64,000 nt of DNA from Gloeomargaritales cyanobacterium VI4D9. Lineage in GTDB: Bacteria > Cyanobacteriota > Cyanobacteriia > Gloeomargaritales > Gloeomargaritaceae. Positions 45,497-54,539 of this stretch are shown here, in pieces. Within the stretch, counting starts at the first letter, position 1. Each line of letters starts with the position of its first letter. Made by a program: the position numbers and the translations under genes. The stretch covers positions 2,827,157 to 2,891,156 of the forward strand of contig OV696605.1 in assembly GCA_927797885.1 (NCBI GenBank), written 5' to 3'. A model generated the notes under the pieces. The model worked only from the letters and a program-made list of their open reading frames with translations. It did no database searches and was not told the origin of the DNA.

Positions 45497-46888
45497 CTAA
45501 CGCTGGTTCAACCCGGCTTCCCGGGCGGCTTGGGCAACCGCTTGGGCGACCGTCTGTACCACCCGCGAATCAAATACGGAAGGAATAATGTACTCCCGTT
45601 GTAATTCTTGGGGGGCGACCAGACTGGCGATGGCACGGGCGGCGGCCAGATACAATTCGGGGGTGAAATGGCGCACCCGGCTGTCTAATGCCCCCCGGAA
45701 AATGCCGGGAAAGGCCAGGACGTTATTAATTTGGTTGGGGTAGTCACTGCGTCCGGTCGCCATGACGGCCACCTTGTCCTCCACCAATTCCGGCTGGATT
45801 TCCGGCACTGGGTTGGCCATGGCAAACACCACCGGGTCGGGGGCCATCCGCATCACCATTTCCGGGGTGACCGCACCGGGGACACTCAAGCCCAAAAACA
45901 CATCCGCATCCACGAGGGCATCGGCCAAGGTACCGGTTTGGGCAACGGCAAAGGCGGCTTTGGTGGGGTGGAGGTCGGAACGGCTGGTACTGACAATGCC
46001 TTGCGAATCGCACAGAATTAACCCTTGGGCACCCGCCCGTTGCAAGAGGCTGGCGACCGCTAAACCGGCGGCTCCGGCACCATTGATCACCACCCGCACC
46101 CGTTCTAGGGATTTGCCAACCCAGCGCAGGGCATTGAGTAAAGCGGCCAGGGTGACCACCGCCGTGCCGTGCTGGTCATCGTGAAACACGGGAATGTCCA
46201 ATTCCTGTTGCAGTCTGTGTTCGATTTCAAAACAGCGGGGCGCACTAATATCTTCTAAATTAACCCCGCCAAATACGGGTGCCAGGTATTTCACCGTATT
46301 GACAATCGCATCCGTATCCTGGGTGGCCAGGCAAATGGGAAACGCATCAATGCCCGCAAATTCCTTAAACAGCATGGCTTTCCCCTCCATCACCGGCAGG
46401 GCGGCTTCGGCACCAAGATTGCCCAGCCCCAACACCGCACTCCCATCGGTGACAATCGCCACGCAGTTTTGTTTAATCGTCAAGCGATACACCTGGTCGG
46501 GATTTTGGGCAATTTCACTGCATACCCGTCCCACGCCGGGGGTATAGGCCATCGCCAAATCCGCCCGATTTTTCAAAGGGATTTTGCTTTGCAGGTGGAT
46601 TTTGCCCCCCTGGTGGAGCTTAAAGGTACGGTCGTCCACGCTCAGCAACCGCACCTGGGGCAACGCCTTCAGGGTTTGAATAATCCGTTCTTCGTGTTCC
46701 GGGCTGGTGGCCTCAATGGTAATCTCCCGCACCGCCATCTGCCGGGTCTGATCCACCAGGTTAATCGGGCCGAGGTTGCCGCCGACCTCCCCAATCGCCT
46801 GCAAAATGCTGGCCAACTGCCCCGCCCGGTTGGGAATTTCCAGGCGCACGGTCAGACTAAAGCTGGGACTGGGGGTAAGGCTGGTCAT
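45497..46888 (-). CDS. NAD(P)-dependent malic enzyme with N-terminal ACT domain
   Basis: 463 residues. The N-terminal ACT domain (about 10-85: LTVRLEIPNRAGQLASILQA) may bind a small regulator. The malic domain holds MAYTPGVGRVCSEIA, VTDGSAVLGLGNLGAEAALP and FHDDQHGTAVVTLAALLNAL with the metal and catalytic residues. An NAD-binding Rossmann domain follows (VVINGAGAAGLAVASLL). It converts malate to pyruvate and CO2. The ACT-fused form is widespread in cyanobacteria. It ends just before rpmI on the same strand. Confidence 0.93.
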   Translation of the reverse strand: MTSLTPSPSFSLTVRLEIPNRAGQLASILQAIGEVGGNLGPINLVDQTRQMAVREITIEATSPEHEERIIQTLKALPQVRLLSVDDRTFKLHQGGKIHLQSKIPLKNRADLAMAYTPGVGRVCSEIAQNPDQVYRLTIKQNCVAIVTDGSAVLGLGNLGAEAALPVMEGKAMLFKEFAGIDAFPICLATQDTDAIVNTVKYLAPVFGGVNLEDISAPRCFEIEHRLQQELDIPVFHDDQHGTAVVTLAALLNALRWVGKSLERVRVVINGAGAAGLAVASLLQRAGAQGLILCDSQGIVSTSRSDLHPTKAAFAVAQTGTLADALVDADVFLGLSVPGAVTPEMVMRMAPDPVVFAMANPVPEIQPELVEDKVAVMATGRSDYPNQINNVLAFPGIFRGALDSRVRHFTPELYLAAARAIASLVAPQELQREYIIPSVFDSRVVQTVAQAVAQAAREAGLNQR

Positions 46889-47006
46889 AGTCCAATCAGG
46901 GCAATGTTTTAGTAAATGATTTCAGTAATAGCCAACCCTACCATAGTTTGCCCCAGGAATTTTGGGTGTTCAGGGGGGACAAATTGGCTGGATTCACCCG
47001 CATCAT

Positions 47007-47933
47007 CTAGAACCAGACCCGATGGTTATTGGGATAGGGCACCAACGCCCCCGCCCACTGCAACTTTTCCCGGAGGGTGCGGTAGTAGGAGTAATTTTCC
47101 CGCAGGATGATAAATTGGGCATCCTTCTGCGCCCGGCGCACATCCACCCGTTGTCCCGGCCAAATGCTGGTGGCCAGCACCCCATCCATCCAGAGTTTAG
47201 TGCTCAACTCCCGATCCTGCAAGGGCCAAATGCTGACCACAAACGCCGGGGGTAAAATCAACGGACGGCTGGATAAACTCAAAGGACAAATGGGCACGAC
47301 GGAAATGGCCTCCATCCCTGGGTGCAGGATCGCCCCGCCCGCCGACAGGGTGTAGGAAGTCGAGCCGGTGGGGGTGGCGACGATCAACCCATCCCCCTGG
47401 TACTGGTCAATGAGTTCCCCGTCAATTTCAATTTCCAAAACGCAGGTGGGGAGCCGTTCCACACTGGCAGGTTTCACCGCCATTTCGTTCAATGCCGAAA
47501 ACACCTCACTGCTGGGTTCCCCCGGTCGTTGATTGCCCTGAAATAGTTGCGCCTGCACCATCATCCGTTTTTGCACCGCATAGCGATCCTGGGCGAGCCG
47601 CTCCCAGACGGTCTGGGTGTCGTACAGCACCTCCGCCGGTTCCGTGAGAAACCCCAACCGGCCACCGATATTCACCGCCAACAGGGGAATCCCCTCCCCC
47701 GCCAGATGCCGTGCCGCCCCCAAGGCCGTGCCATCCCCCCCCAGCACAATCGCTAAATCAATCCCCTGATTCGCCGAAGCCAAAAACACCGGGTAGGGAT
47801 TGTCCTTTGGCCCACTTGGCCCCACCAACACCCGCACCCCCCGGGCGGTCAATTCCTGCTCACAGCGCGTCGCCCAGCGTTTACTCTCCGGGTCGTTGGC
47901 CTTGTAGGTGATGATAACTTGCTGTAATTGCAC
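47007..47933 (-). CDS. nadK: NAD kinase
   Basis: The 308-residue enzyme phosphorylates NAD to NADP. The GGDGT motif is in VLGGDGTALGAARHLAG, followed by PLLAVNIGGRLGFLTE; GLIVATPTGSTSYTLSAGG is the second conserved block. Cyanobacteria usually have two NAD kinases, and I cannot tell which this is. It stands alone between malic enzyme and a small unknown gene, all on the minus strand. Confidence 0.94.
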   Translation of the reverse strand: MQLQQVIITYKANDPESKRWATRCEQELTARGVRVLVGPSGPKDNPYPVFLASANQGIDLAIVLGGDGTALGAARHLAGEGIPLLAVNIGGRLGFLTEPAEVLYDTQTVWERLAQDRYAVQKRMMVQAQLFQGNQRPGEPSSEVFSALNEMAVKPASVERLPTCVLEIEIDGELIDQYQGDGLIVATPTGSTSYTLSAGGAILHPGMEAISVVPICPLSLSSRPLILPPAFVVSIWPLQDRELSTKLWMDGVLATSIWPGQRVDVRRAQKDAQFIILRENYSYYRTLREKLQWAGALVPYPNNHRVWF

Positions 47934-47979
47934 AGGTTCCCAAGGTGCCGCCCTTCCTATGATGCCAGAAGGGAGGGGA

Positions 47980-48330
47980 CTAACTCGCGATTAAATCCAG
48001 CAGTTCCCAATTTTGGTTATTACTGATGGCGGCACTAATTTTTTCAAACACTTGCTGACAATGGTTATCCCGGTGAAGCGACAGTTCTTCGTTTTTGGTC
48101 ACCACCTGCAGGCGCACCTGTTGGTTGGGATACCGTTCCACCAGGATTTCCGCCGTCACCAAACGGTTAAACCGGGACAGGGGCACCGATCCAGGGATTT
48201 CCGTGGCCATCAGGTAATCCTCAGAACGATAGACCACATTCAAATCACATCCCCGCAGGGTCTCCGTTAGGGTAGGCAGGAGATTCCGGCTTTGGGCATC
48301 TAAAACAAACCAACCAGTGTAACGGGACAT
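47980..48330 (-). CDS. Unknown small cyanobacterial-type protein
   Basis: 116 residues from the ATG at 48330; a TTG lies two codons upstream. I do not recognise a family. The sequence starts MSRYTGWFVLDAQSRNLLPT and is mixed alpha/beta without membrane segments, with a pattern (LLVERYP, LQVVTKNEEL) suggesting a compact antiparallel fold. It lies 46 bp upstream of nadK on the same strand and could share its transcript. Confidence 0.65.
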   Translation of the reverse strand: MSRYTGWFVLDAQSRNLLPTLTETLRGCDLNVVYRSEDYLMATEIPGSVPLSRFNRLVTAEILVERYPNQQVRLQVVTKNEELSLHRDNHCQQVFEKISAAISNNQNWELLDLIAS

Positions 48331-48456
48331 AGGCAACTCGCTGAAAGATAAGGATATGCGGATACCAACCCCACATGATTCATCTGTTCAAACTTACTAC
48401 AACGTACGGATTGACCCTATGTTTACTATACACATAATGACTTGGTTTTGCATATA

Positions 48457-48573
48457 GACATCCCCATTTATTTGCACCATTTGTGCCCCGAGCAAGTGAT
48501 CTCGTTGACCATCTTATCCAGAACCATAGACGGCAACCATGCCCGTGCGACCTAACTATTTTTAGCAGTGCCA
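48457..48573. repeat. Family C element, degraded copy
   Basis: On the reverse strand it reads GGCACTGCTAAAAATAG...GGTCGCACGGGCATGG...TATGGTTCTGGATAAGATGG...CAAATAAATGGGGATGTC, aligning block by block with the family C copies at 14, 43113 and 63518. The ends and hairpin are damaged. The rest of the gap between 48331 and 48704 shows only the hspA terminator. Confidence 0.55.
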
Positions 48574-48637
48574 TTAACACCCCTGGTTTAGAACCTATTT
48601 TTATTTAGAAATTATTTAGAAATCCGGCACTAGGATA

Positions 48638-48668
48638 TAAAAAAATCCCCCAGCCGTCGCCAGGAGAT
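48638..48668 (-). terminator. Rho-independent terminator of hspA
   Basis: Read on the minus strand, ATCTCCTGGC-GACG-GCTGGGGGAT forms a 10-bp stem (three G-U pairs) followed directly by a run of seven T. It lies about 37 bp beyond the hspA stop. Confidence 0.75.
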
Positions 48669-48704
48669 GGAGTACAACCAGTTACCAACTGCCATTAGCT
48701 AGAA

Positions 48705-49166
48705 TTAGCTGGTCGCTTCTACCAAAGCGGGCTTGAACACTTGGGTTTTCACCTCTTCAGCTTTCGGCAACGTCAAGGTCAAAATCCCATTGCGGTATTC
48801 GGCTTTGCTTTGATCATGAGCCACCGGTACGGGCAGGGGAATCACCCGTTGGAACCGACCATAACGCAATTCGGTACGCACCGTGCCTTTGTCTTCTTCC
48901 CGTTTTTCAAAGCGATGTTCCCCGGCAATTTGCACCGCTTCCCGGGTCACACTCACGTCCAGGTTATCTTTTTCCACGCCAGGAATTTCGGCTTTCAGGA
49001 TCAGGGCATCGGGGGTATCTTGCAGTTCCACCGCCGGAATCCAGTCCACACCCCGGTTGACCTTGCCGTCATCATCCCGGCGAATCATTTCATCGAACAG
49101 GCGATCCATCTGCCGCCGCATCAGTTCCAATTCCCGGAAGGGGTCATTCCAACGTACTAACACCAT
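48705..49166 (-). CDS. hspA: Small heat-shock protein, Hsp20 family
   Basis: 153 residues with a central alpha-crystallin domain (about 45-140). The opening MVLVRWNDPFRELELMRRQM is the typical cyanobacterial HspA/Hsp17 N-terminus; GRFQRVIPLPVPVAHDQSKA and NGILTLTLPKAEE are conserved, and the C-terminus lacks a clear I-x-I. It is an ATP-independent holdase that also stabilises thylakoid membranes in relatives. I moved the start to 49166 because a perfect AAGGAGG lies seven bases before it. hrcA, the classical repressor, is elsewhere in the window, but I see no CIRCE operator here. Confidence 0.94.
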   Translation of the reverse strand: MVLVRWNDPFRELELMRRQMDRLFDEMIRRDDDGKVNRGVDWIPAVELQDTPDALILKAEIPGVEKDNLDVSVTREAVQIAGEHRFEKREEDKGTVRTELRYGRFQRVIPLPVPVAHDQSKAEYRNGILTLTLPKAEEVKTQVFKPALVEATS

Positions 49167-49173
49167 ACCACTA

Positions 49174-49180
49174 CCTCCTT
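49174..49180 (-). promoter_or_regulatory. Strong ribosome binding site of hspA
   Basis: AAGGAGG on the minus strand, a full anti-SD match, seven bases before the hspA ATG. It fixes the start. Upstream, GCAGGT and ACCTGC arms (49210-49235) can form a hairpin in the 5' leader, and the ACCT could alternatively pair with AGGT of this site. Confidence 0.75.
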
Positions 49181-49329
49181 TGACAATGGTTTTCAGCATC
49201 GGGCGCATCTGCAGGTCAGCCTTGGCTTTAACCTGCTAATCTTATTGTGGAATAGCCGACCGCTTGGTCACAGCGTTGGAAACCGTAATGGGAACGGGGA
49301 ATAACCGAAATTCACCCCCCTAGGTTGCT

Positions 49330-50238
49330 ATGGAATCTTTGGTACACGTTTACACCCCGTTGATTATCTGGACTGGGCTGGGGTTGCTGACCCAACGCTG
49401 GTTGCCGGAATTATTCCCGCAGATATTGGGGCGCACCTTGTACTGGGTGGGGGTGCCGGTGCAGATTTTTGCCCTGGTACGGCATACGAACTTTCAGGGG
49501 TTGGTGTGGGTGGTGCCCCTGCTGACCTTGGCGGTGTTGGGGATCAACCTGGGGGTGACCTGGGGGGGCTTGCGTTGGTGTGCGCAACCCTTGACGGCGG
49601 CGCAACAGGGCAGTGTGGTGTTGGCAGGCACCCTGGTCAATACGGGGTTTATCGGCTTGGGGGTGGTGCCGGGGCTGGTTGACCCGGAAGCGTGGGGCTG
49701 GGTGGTCAGCTACAGTTTGACCAATAATGTGCTGGGCACCTATGGGATTGGGGTGCTGGTGGCGGGGTATTTTGGGGCGCAACAAACTCCAGAGGGCTAT
49801 AACTGGCAAAAAGTCCTGCTGGTGCCGAGCCTGTGGGCATTTGCGCTCAGTTATGGTTGCCGTTCCCTGCCGTTTCCCCCCTGGCTGGAATGGGGTTTGG
49901 ATCAGGCGGTGCCGGTGGTGATCAGTGCGGCTTTTGTCCTCACGGGCTGGCGGTTGTATCAACTGGGGTTTAACCGGGGCTGGCATTTGGCAGGACTGCC
50001 GACTTTGGTGCGGATTGTGGTCATGCCCCTGCTGGTGGGTGTGGGGTTGACCCTGTTGGGTCTGCGGGGGGAGCAACGGCTGGCGCTGGTGCTGATGGCG
50101 GGGATGCCGACGGCGATGGCGACCCTGATTTTGGCGGAGGAACATCAATTGAATCGGGACATTATGGCCGCCACCATTGCCCTGTCCACCCTGGGCATTT
50201 TGTTCCTAATTCCCCTGTGGTTGTGGTGTTTTCCCTAG
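49330..50238 (+). CDS. AEC-family (auxin efflux carrier-like) permease
   Basis: The 302-residue protein has ten hydrophobic helices in two halves, with the family's LAGTLVNTGFIGLGVVPGLV in helix 4-5 and LALVLMAGMPTAMATLILAE near the end. AEC members export or import organic acids or other small metabolites; some relate structurally to bile-acid carriers. The substrate is unknown. It converges with the glycosyltransferase gene, overlapping by 33 bp. Confidence 0.85.
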   Translation: MESLVHVYTPLIIWTGLGLLTQRWLPELFPQILGRTLYWVGVPVQIFALVRHTNFQGLVWVVPLLTLAVLGINLGVTWGGLRWCAQPLTAAQQGSVVLAGTLVNTGFIGLGVVPGLVDPEAWGWVVSYSLTNNVLGTYGIGVLVAGYFGAQQTPEGYNWQKVLLVPSLWAFALSYGCRSLPFPPWLEWGLDQAVPVVISAAFVLTGWRLYQLGFNRGWHLAGLPTLVRIVVMPLLVGVGLTLLGLRGEQRLALVLMAGMPTAMATLILAEEHQLNRDIMAATIALSTLGILFLIPLWLWCFP

Positions 50239-52515
50239 GGGAGTTGCCCCATGCCCCACCTTGCTCAGCCCGTGGATGGTTTTTTCCCAATAAAATGGCT
50301 TGGTAAAGAGTTGCCAAAGTGCCATATAAGAGGCGGCTGAATGGAGCAACCAATAAATGGGATTTAAGAGCGCATAGAGGGTGAGATTATAATATTTGCG
50401 GCGAAATACGGCGATCATATTCAGGTAAATGCCAATGCTATTGCCTAGGATTAAATTAAACAAAGAAATATACAACATCCAGCCGGGAAAAAGTTGTTCC
50501 AACCAAGGGGCACGGGAAATAGCGGCATAGATAAAAAATAACCACAAAATGGGATTGCTTAAAAAACAAACAATCGTGCCGCCGATAAAAAATTGATAGG
50601 CTAACCAGTTTCCCAAGCCTAGGGTTTTCAGGGATTTCCAGGGGTCACGGTTATGCACCAGCCACGTTTGCATATACCCTTTGATCCAACGGGAACGCTG
50701 GCGAATCCAATTTTTTAACCGACAATTGGCCTCCTCATAGGTCGTGGAGTCAATCACCCCCACCCGATAGCCTCGCTGGCTGGCACGAATGCCCAAATCC
50801 GCATCCTCCGTGACATTAAACGGGTCCCAGCCCCCCAATTCCAACAAACGATCCGTGCGGAAATGATTGCTGGTTCCCCCCAAGGGAATGGGCAGACGCA
50901 AACTATCTAAACCGGGTAACAAATAATCAAACCAGTAGGAATATTCCAGGGTAAACATCCGGGTTAAAAAATTCTCGTCCCGGTTGAAATAATTCAACGC
51001 CGCCTGCACACAAACCAGATCGGGAGGGCCATGTCGAAAGGCCAAAATGGCTTTTTTCAATTGGTCAGGATCGGGAATGTCCTCCGCATCGTAAATCGTC
51101 AGATATTCCCCTTGGGCAAACGCCAAACCGTAATTACAGGCTTTGGGTTTGGTCTTGGGTTTACTATCGGGAATGTAAATAAAACGGATGTAATGGGGGG
51201 GATGGGCAGCCTTGGCGGCTTCAATCGTTACCCGGTCTTTTTCTTCTAAAAGTAAGAGTACATCTAGCTTTTCGTGGGGATAGTCCAACTGTCCTAAACC
51301 CTTGATCAGCATAGACACAATTTCCGGTTCATTATACACAGGTACTAAGATGGTGTAGATGGGCAATTCATCATCTCTGAGACTGGCAATTTCCGCCGGT
51401 TCCGCATAATGTTTCCGATCCACCGCCCCCACCAAACTCAAGAGCATTTTGAAGCCAATGGCGGTCACATAAAATAAATTGACAATAGACATCACCAGGG
51501 AAAGGGTAAACGCAGTGTGATTCAACAGTCCCCACAAAAACAGCACCAACAGGACATAGATGCACAAAATCTGTATGGGGGTAAAGACCTGGGTTGCGGA
51601 TTCCCTGGGGGAACGAGCCGCCAACCGATACACCGCCTGCCAACTAAATAACTGGCGAAAGACCCCATCAATAAGGTAGGTAATATCGCTCTCTGTGCCG
51701 AGAACTTTGGTGATTTCAACTCCCGGAAATTGTTTGTGAATTTGACTATCTACCCGCATATCCAAGGGGTCTTGCACCATCACTAAAAGCGTGTATTCAT
51801 CCAGATGATGTAGGGGAATAAATAACCGATTGGTCATGAGCTTGGGATCAAACTGGCGGACGAGATGCTCATCCATTGACCAGAGGGGGGTGCCGATCAA
51901 ATTGGAATAGGAAGGACACCCGGTTAAATCCACTAAAATATGAAGCAGTTTTTGGGGTTTGATATGGTTCAAACGGGTGAGAATTTGACCAATGGGCGAA
52001 CCAGTCCGGCGGTAAATTTCTAAAATATCTTGCCACTGTTGTGTAGTAATTGCTCCCGATTGAACTAACTGTTTCCCCAGGTTTAACTGCACCACTAATC
52101 GGGTGATTTCGACACTGGTAGCCAACAGGGGAACAAAATTAATCCGAGGCCAGATGTGTTGCACAATTGACCTGGCGTGTTCATAACTGCGTTCCGTGAC
52201 GGCCAGCACCAGGGTATGGGCATCCTGCCAAGCACAGGGGAAGACTTCGGCGTGACTCCAATAGGCAGGGGGGCGAATCCGGGCAATCCCCAAATCCAAC
52301 CGATGCTTTTGCTGAACCAACCAATGTTTCAGTAATTCCACCTGGTTGACTTGGGACAATACGGTAATATACTGATTTTCGTTCATAATGCTCAATTCTT
52401 TCAGAGCCACCCCCAAACTGCAACCCTTTTGTTGCTGGTACGAACGAACTTGTGGGAGTTGATCAGGAGTGAGATAACCCCTTTGCATCAGCCAGGTCGG
52501 GTCGAAGGAAAACAC
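50206..52515 (-). CDS. Processive GT2 glycosyltransferase with two N-terminal GspE/MshEN-type domains
   Basis: 769 residues. Residues 1-143 and 145-290 each look like a GspE N-terminal (T2SSE_N/MshEN) domain; the second is clearest (LGKQLVQSGAITTQQWQDIL, then TGSPIGQILTRLNHI and PLHHLDEYTLLVMVQDPLD). MshEN domains are established c-di-GMP sensors. Two membrane helices (about 312-360) precede a GT2 core: TILVPVYNEPEIV, YDAED (475-479), NVTEDADLG and QRSRW, the D/DxD/TED/QxxRW set of processive synthases. Four or five further helices follow. It starts 4 bp after the BcsB-like gene, so the pair should form one membrane polysaccharide synthase. Confidence 0.85.
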   Translation of the reverse strand: MFSFDPTWLMQRGYLTPDQLPQVRSYQQQKGCSLGVALKELSIMNENQYITVLSQVNQVELLKHWLVQQKHRLDLGIARIRPPAYWSHAEVFPCAWQDAHTLVLAVTERSYEHARSIVQHIWPRINFVPLLATSVEITRLVVQLNLGKQLVQSGAITTQQWQDILEIYRRTGSPIGQILTRLNHIKPQKLLHILVDLTGCPSYSNLIGTPLWSMDEHLVRQFDPKLMTNRLFIPLHHLDEYTLLVMVQDPLDMRVDSQIHKQFPGVEITKVLGTESDITYLIDGVFRQLFSWQAVYRLAARSPRESATQVFTPIQILCIYVLLVLFLWGLLNHTAFTLSLVMSIVNLFYVTAIGFKMLLSLVGAVDRKHYAEPAEIASLRDDELPIYTILVPVYNEPEIVSMLIKGLGQLDYPHEKLDVLLLLEEKDRVTIEAAKAAHPPHYIRFIYIPDSKPKTKPKACNYGLAFAQGEYLTIYDAEDIPDPDQLKKAILAFRHGPPDLVCVQAALNYFNRDENFLTRMFTLEYSYWFDYLLPGLDSLRLPIPLGGTSNHFRTDRLLELGGWDPFNVTEDADLGIRASQRGYRVGVIDSTTYEEANCRLKNWIRQRSRWIKGYMQTWLVHNRDPWKSLKTLGLGNWLAYQFFIGGTIVCFLSNPILWLFFIYAAISRAPWLEQLFPGWMLYISLFNLILGNSIGIYLNMIAVFRRKYYNLTLYALLNPIYWLLHSAASYMALWQLFTKPFYWEKTIHGLSKVGHGATPLGKTPQPQGN

Positions 52516-52519
52516 GGTT

Positions 52520-54469
52520 TCAAGGAGCGGGGGGGGTAGGGGCTTGGGCTTGGCGACCTAACCGCTGGTACAATCGCCAGGCAACGATGCCGCCAATGAC
52601 TAAAAATAATCCCAACAGCACCCAGCGATAGCGGCGCAGGAGTAACCACCAATTTAGCTCATCGGGATAGCGCACCTGCAAGGTCTGGCCGCTCAAATCC
52701 CACACATCAAAACTATATAGGGGGGTAACGGTAGCTACATTGCCCTGCAATTGATTCACCAAACCCGCCACCGGGTCGGCCAAAACTTCCCCCATGTAGG
52801 TCGCCACCTGAGATTGATCCCCCCACCAGGACAGCCAGAGGGTGGGAACGCCCTGATGGAAAAACGCCTGCAACACCCCGATACTGGCCGTCGGTTGCGC
52901 TTGGAGTTCAATTTTTTGGTTCATGGGGTTAATAATTTCAAAGGTTTGTCCCAACCGGATGGGGCTATTGAGGGGCACCCCCGCTGTTGTCCCTAACAAC
53001 CGCCACTGGGGACGCTGGGGCAAATTTCCCCAATTCTTTACCTCGGTAGTGGGCACCAATTCCGGCAGTAAAGGTCGCCCCCCACTACGGCTGAGCATTC
53101 CCAACACCTGCGCTGTCCCCGCCACCAGAGCCGGATTCTCCACATCCACCACCACCTGCCCCTTACCCAAAAAGTCCTGGGGTACATCATCGAAATTGCC
53201 CTGGGGACGTTGATACCCGTTCCAATCCAAGTAGGAACTGCCCAACACCTGCACTGACACCGGACGGGGGGAGCGGCAATCCCGTTGCGCCACCGTGAAC
53301 ACCACATCCAGATTATTAGTGCGCTGGAGACGGACATCCGGCAACGCCAAGGTGGTATTCAGTTGGGTCTGGGTGCCGACATTGAAACTATTGATAAACG
53401 TGCCGTTGAAAAAAATCTGGGCACTCAACGCCCCGCTATCATCCTTGCTCATTTGGGTAAAGCGAGACCGTAACGCTAGGGATAAATCCTGGGGGCGACC
53501 CCCCAACTGCGCCAAATCAAACGTCAGCCGGAAACTCTGGTTCCCCAAACCAGTCTTCGCCGTCTCGTTCCAGCCCAATTCGCTAAACAACCGCCGATCC
53601 CGCAACCGCTGGGGTTCCGCCGGGTCAGAGCTAAGAACTTCTACCCCCGGTGCCATAAACGCTGGTTCCGCCTGCGCCAAGGACTGCACCACCTGGGGTT
53701 GCGCCCGCACCCGTAGAATGTTCCCCTGCCGTTGGATATTGGGCGCTTTTTCGTCCTGGTGCAACACCACAGCGGCTTCCGTATCAGGATTTAACCCGAG
53801 GGATGCTAAATTGCCCCGATACCAAGTAATCGGCACCCGGGAATCCCGAAACCGATAACTCAACAGACTAAACAGCCACAACGCCGCTTGTGTAGCAGTT
53901 GCATCCATTTGTTCCGGCACCGCCAGCACCACCTGGTCATAGGTCGGGCGAAACCAATAATTCACCGGCGTATCCGCTTCCGTTTGCACCAACCGGAAAA
54001 AACTCTCTTCCCCCACCGTCAAAAACAAATTTCCCGAAGCCGCATCATCACAAAAATCCTCAGAAATTTGCAAAAAACTTTCCAACCCTACGAAGAGAAA
54101 CCGTTCCCCCGGCGGCGGTAATTGGAGCGGAATTTTCACACTTTTTTGGGGCAATAAATCCTTCACCTGGATCACCCGCACCGGGCGACCATTCAAGGAA
54201 ATCCGCACCGTAGAACTGGGTTTGAGTACCGGGGAAGGCGCCAGTTCCAACTGCACAAAACTCTGCTTCGTATCCAGATTCCTGCCAAACAGGGGAATAC
54301 TCACCCCAAATTCAGGACTTGCTCCCCGCAACACCACCGGGCGGGTATAGCCCAGATTGCGAAAGGGAATGGTTTGCACCGTGCGCTTGGGTTGGCTCCA
54401 CCCTGGCAGGATTCCCAGCACCAGCCACCCGCATCCAATTCCGAGACCCCAGCACCAACGGCTCATCAC
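52520..54469 (-). CDS. BcsB-like periplasmic subunit of an exopolysaccharide synthase
   Basis: 649 residues. N-terminal signal (to about GWSQ, residue 26), then a long beta-rich periplasmic part with the BcsB pattern: FRNLGYTRPVVLRGASPEFGV split into short strands, STVRISLNGRPVRVIQV, and a later DLSLALRSRFTQM carbohydrate-binding-like repeat. A single C-terminal membrane helix (about 612-632) ends in a basic tail. BcsB guides the nascent glycan from the BcsA synthase through the periplasm. No bcsC, bcsZ or bcsA with a PilZ domain is present. It is translationally close to the GT2 fusion gene. Confidence 0.8.
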   Translation of the reverse strand: MMSRWCWGLGIGCGWLVLGILPGWSQPKRTVQTIPFRNLGYTRPVVLRGASPEFGVSIPLFGRNLDTKQSFVQLELAPSPVLKPSSTVRISLNGRPVRVIQVKDLLPQKSVKIPLQLPPPGERFLFVGLESFLQISEDFCDDAASGNLFLTVGEESFFRLVQTEADTPVNYWFRPTYDQVVLAVPEQMDATATQAALWLFSLLSYRFRDSRVPITWYRGNLASLGLNPDTEAAVVLHQDEKAPNIQRQGNILRVRAQPQVVQSLAQAEPAFMAPGVEVLSSDPAEPQRLRDRRLFSELGWNETAKTGLGNQSFRLTFDLAQLGGRPQDLSLALRSRFTQMSKDDSGALSAQIFFNGTFINSFNVGTQTQLNTTLALPDVRLQRTNNLDVVFTVAQRDCRSPRPVSVQVLGSSYLDWNGYQRPQGNFDDVPQDFLGKGQVVVDVENPALVAGTAQVLGMLSRSGGRPLLPELVPTTEVKNWGNLPQRPQWRLLGTTAGVPLNSPIRLGQTFEIINPMNQKIELQAQPTASIGVLQAFFHQGVPTLWLSWWGDQSQVATYMGEVLADPVAGLVNQLQGNVATVTPLYSFDVWDLSGQTLQVRYPDELNWWLLLRRYRWVLLGLFLVIGGIVAWRLYQRLGRQAQAPTPPAP

Positions 54470-54539
54470 CCCACCTCCACAAGGACGCTACCTTGTTTTA
54501 CCAGATTATTCCTGACAACAAGGTAAGACCTGGATTGTT

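Noticed and set aside
48380-48580. 66-codon minus-strand ORF
   Set aside because: It runs through the degraded family C element and has no protein-like features.
49167-49329. CIRCE operator before hspA
   Set aside because: No TTAGCACTC-N9-GAGTGCTAA or near match is seen in this interval or elsewhere in the window, although hrcA is present.
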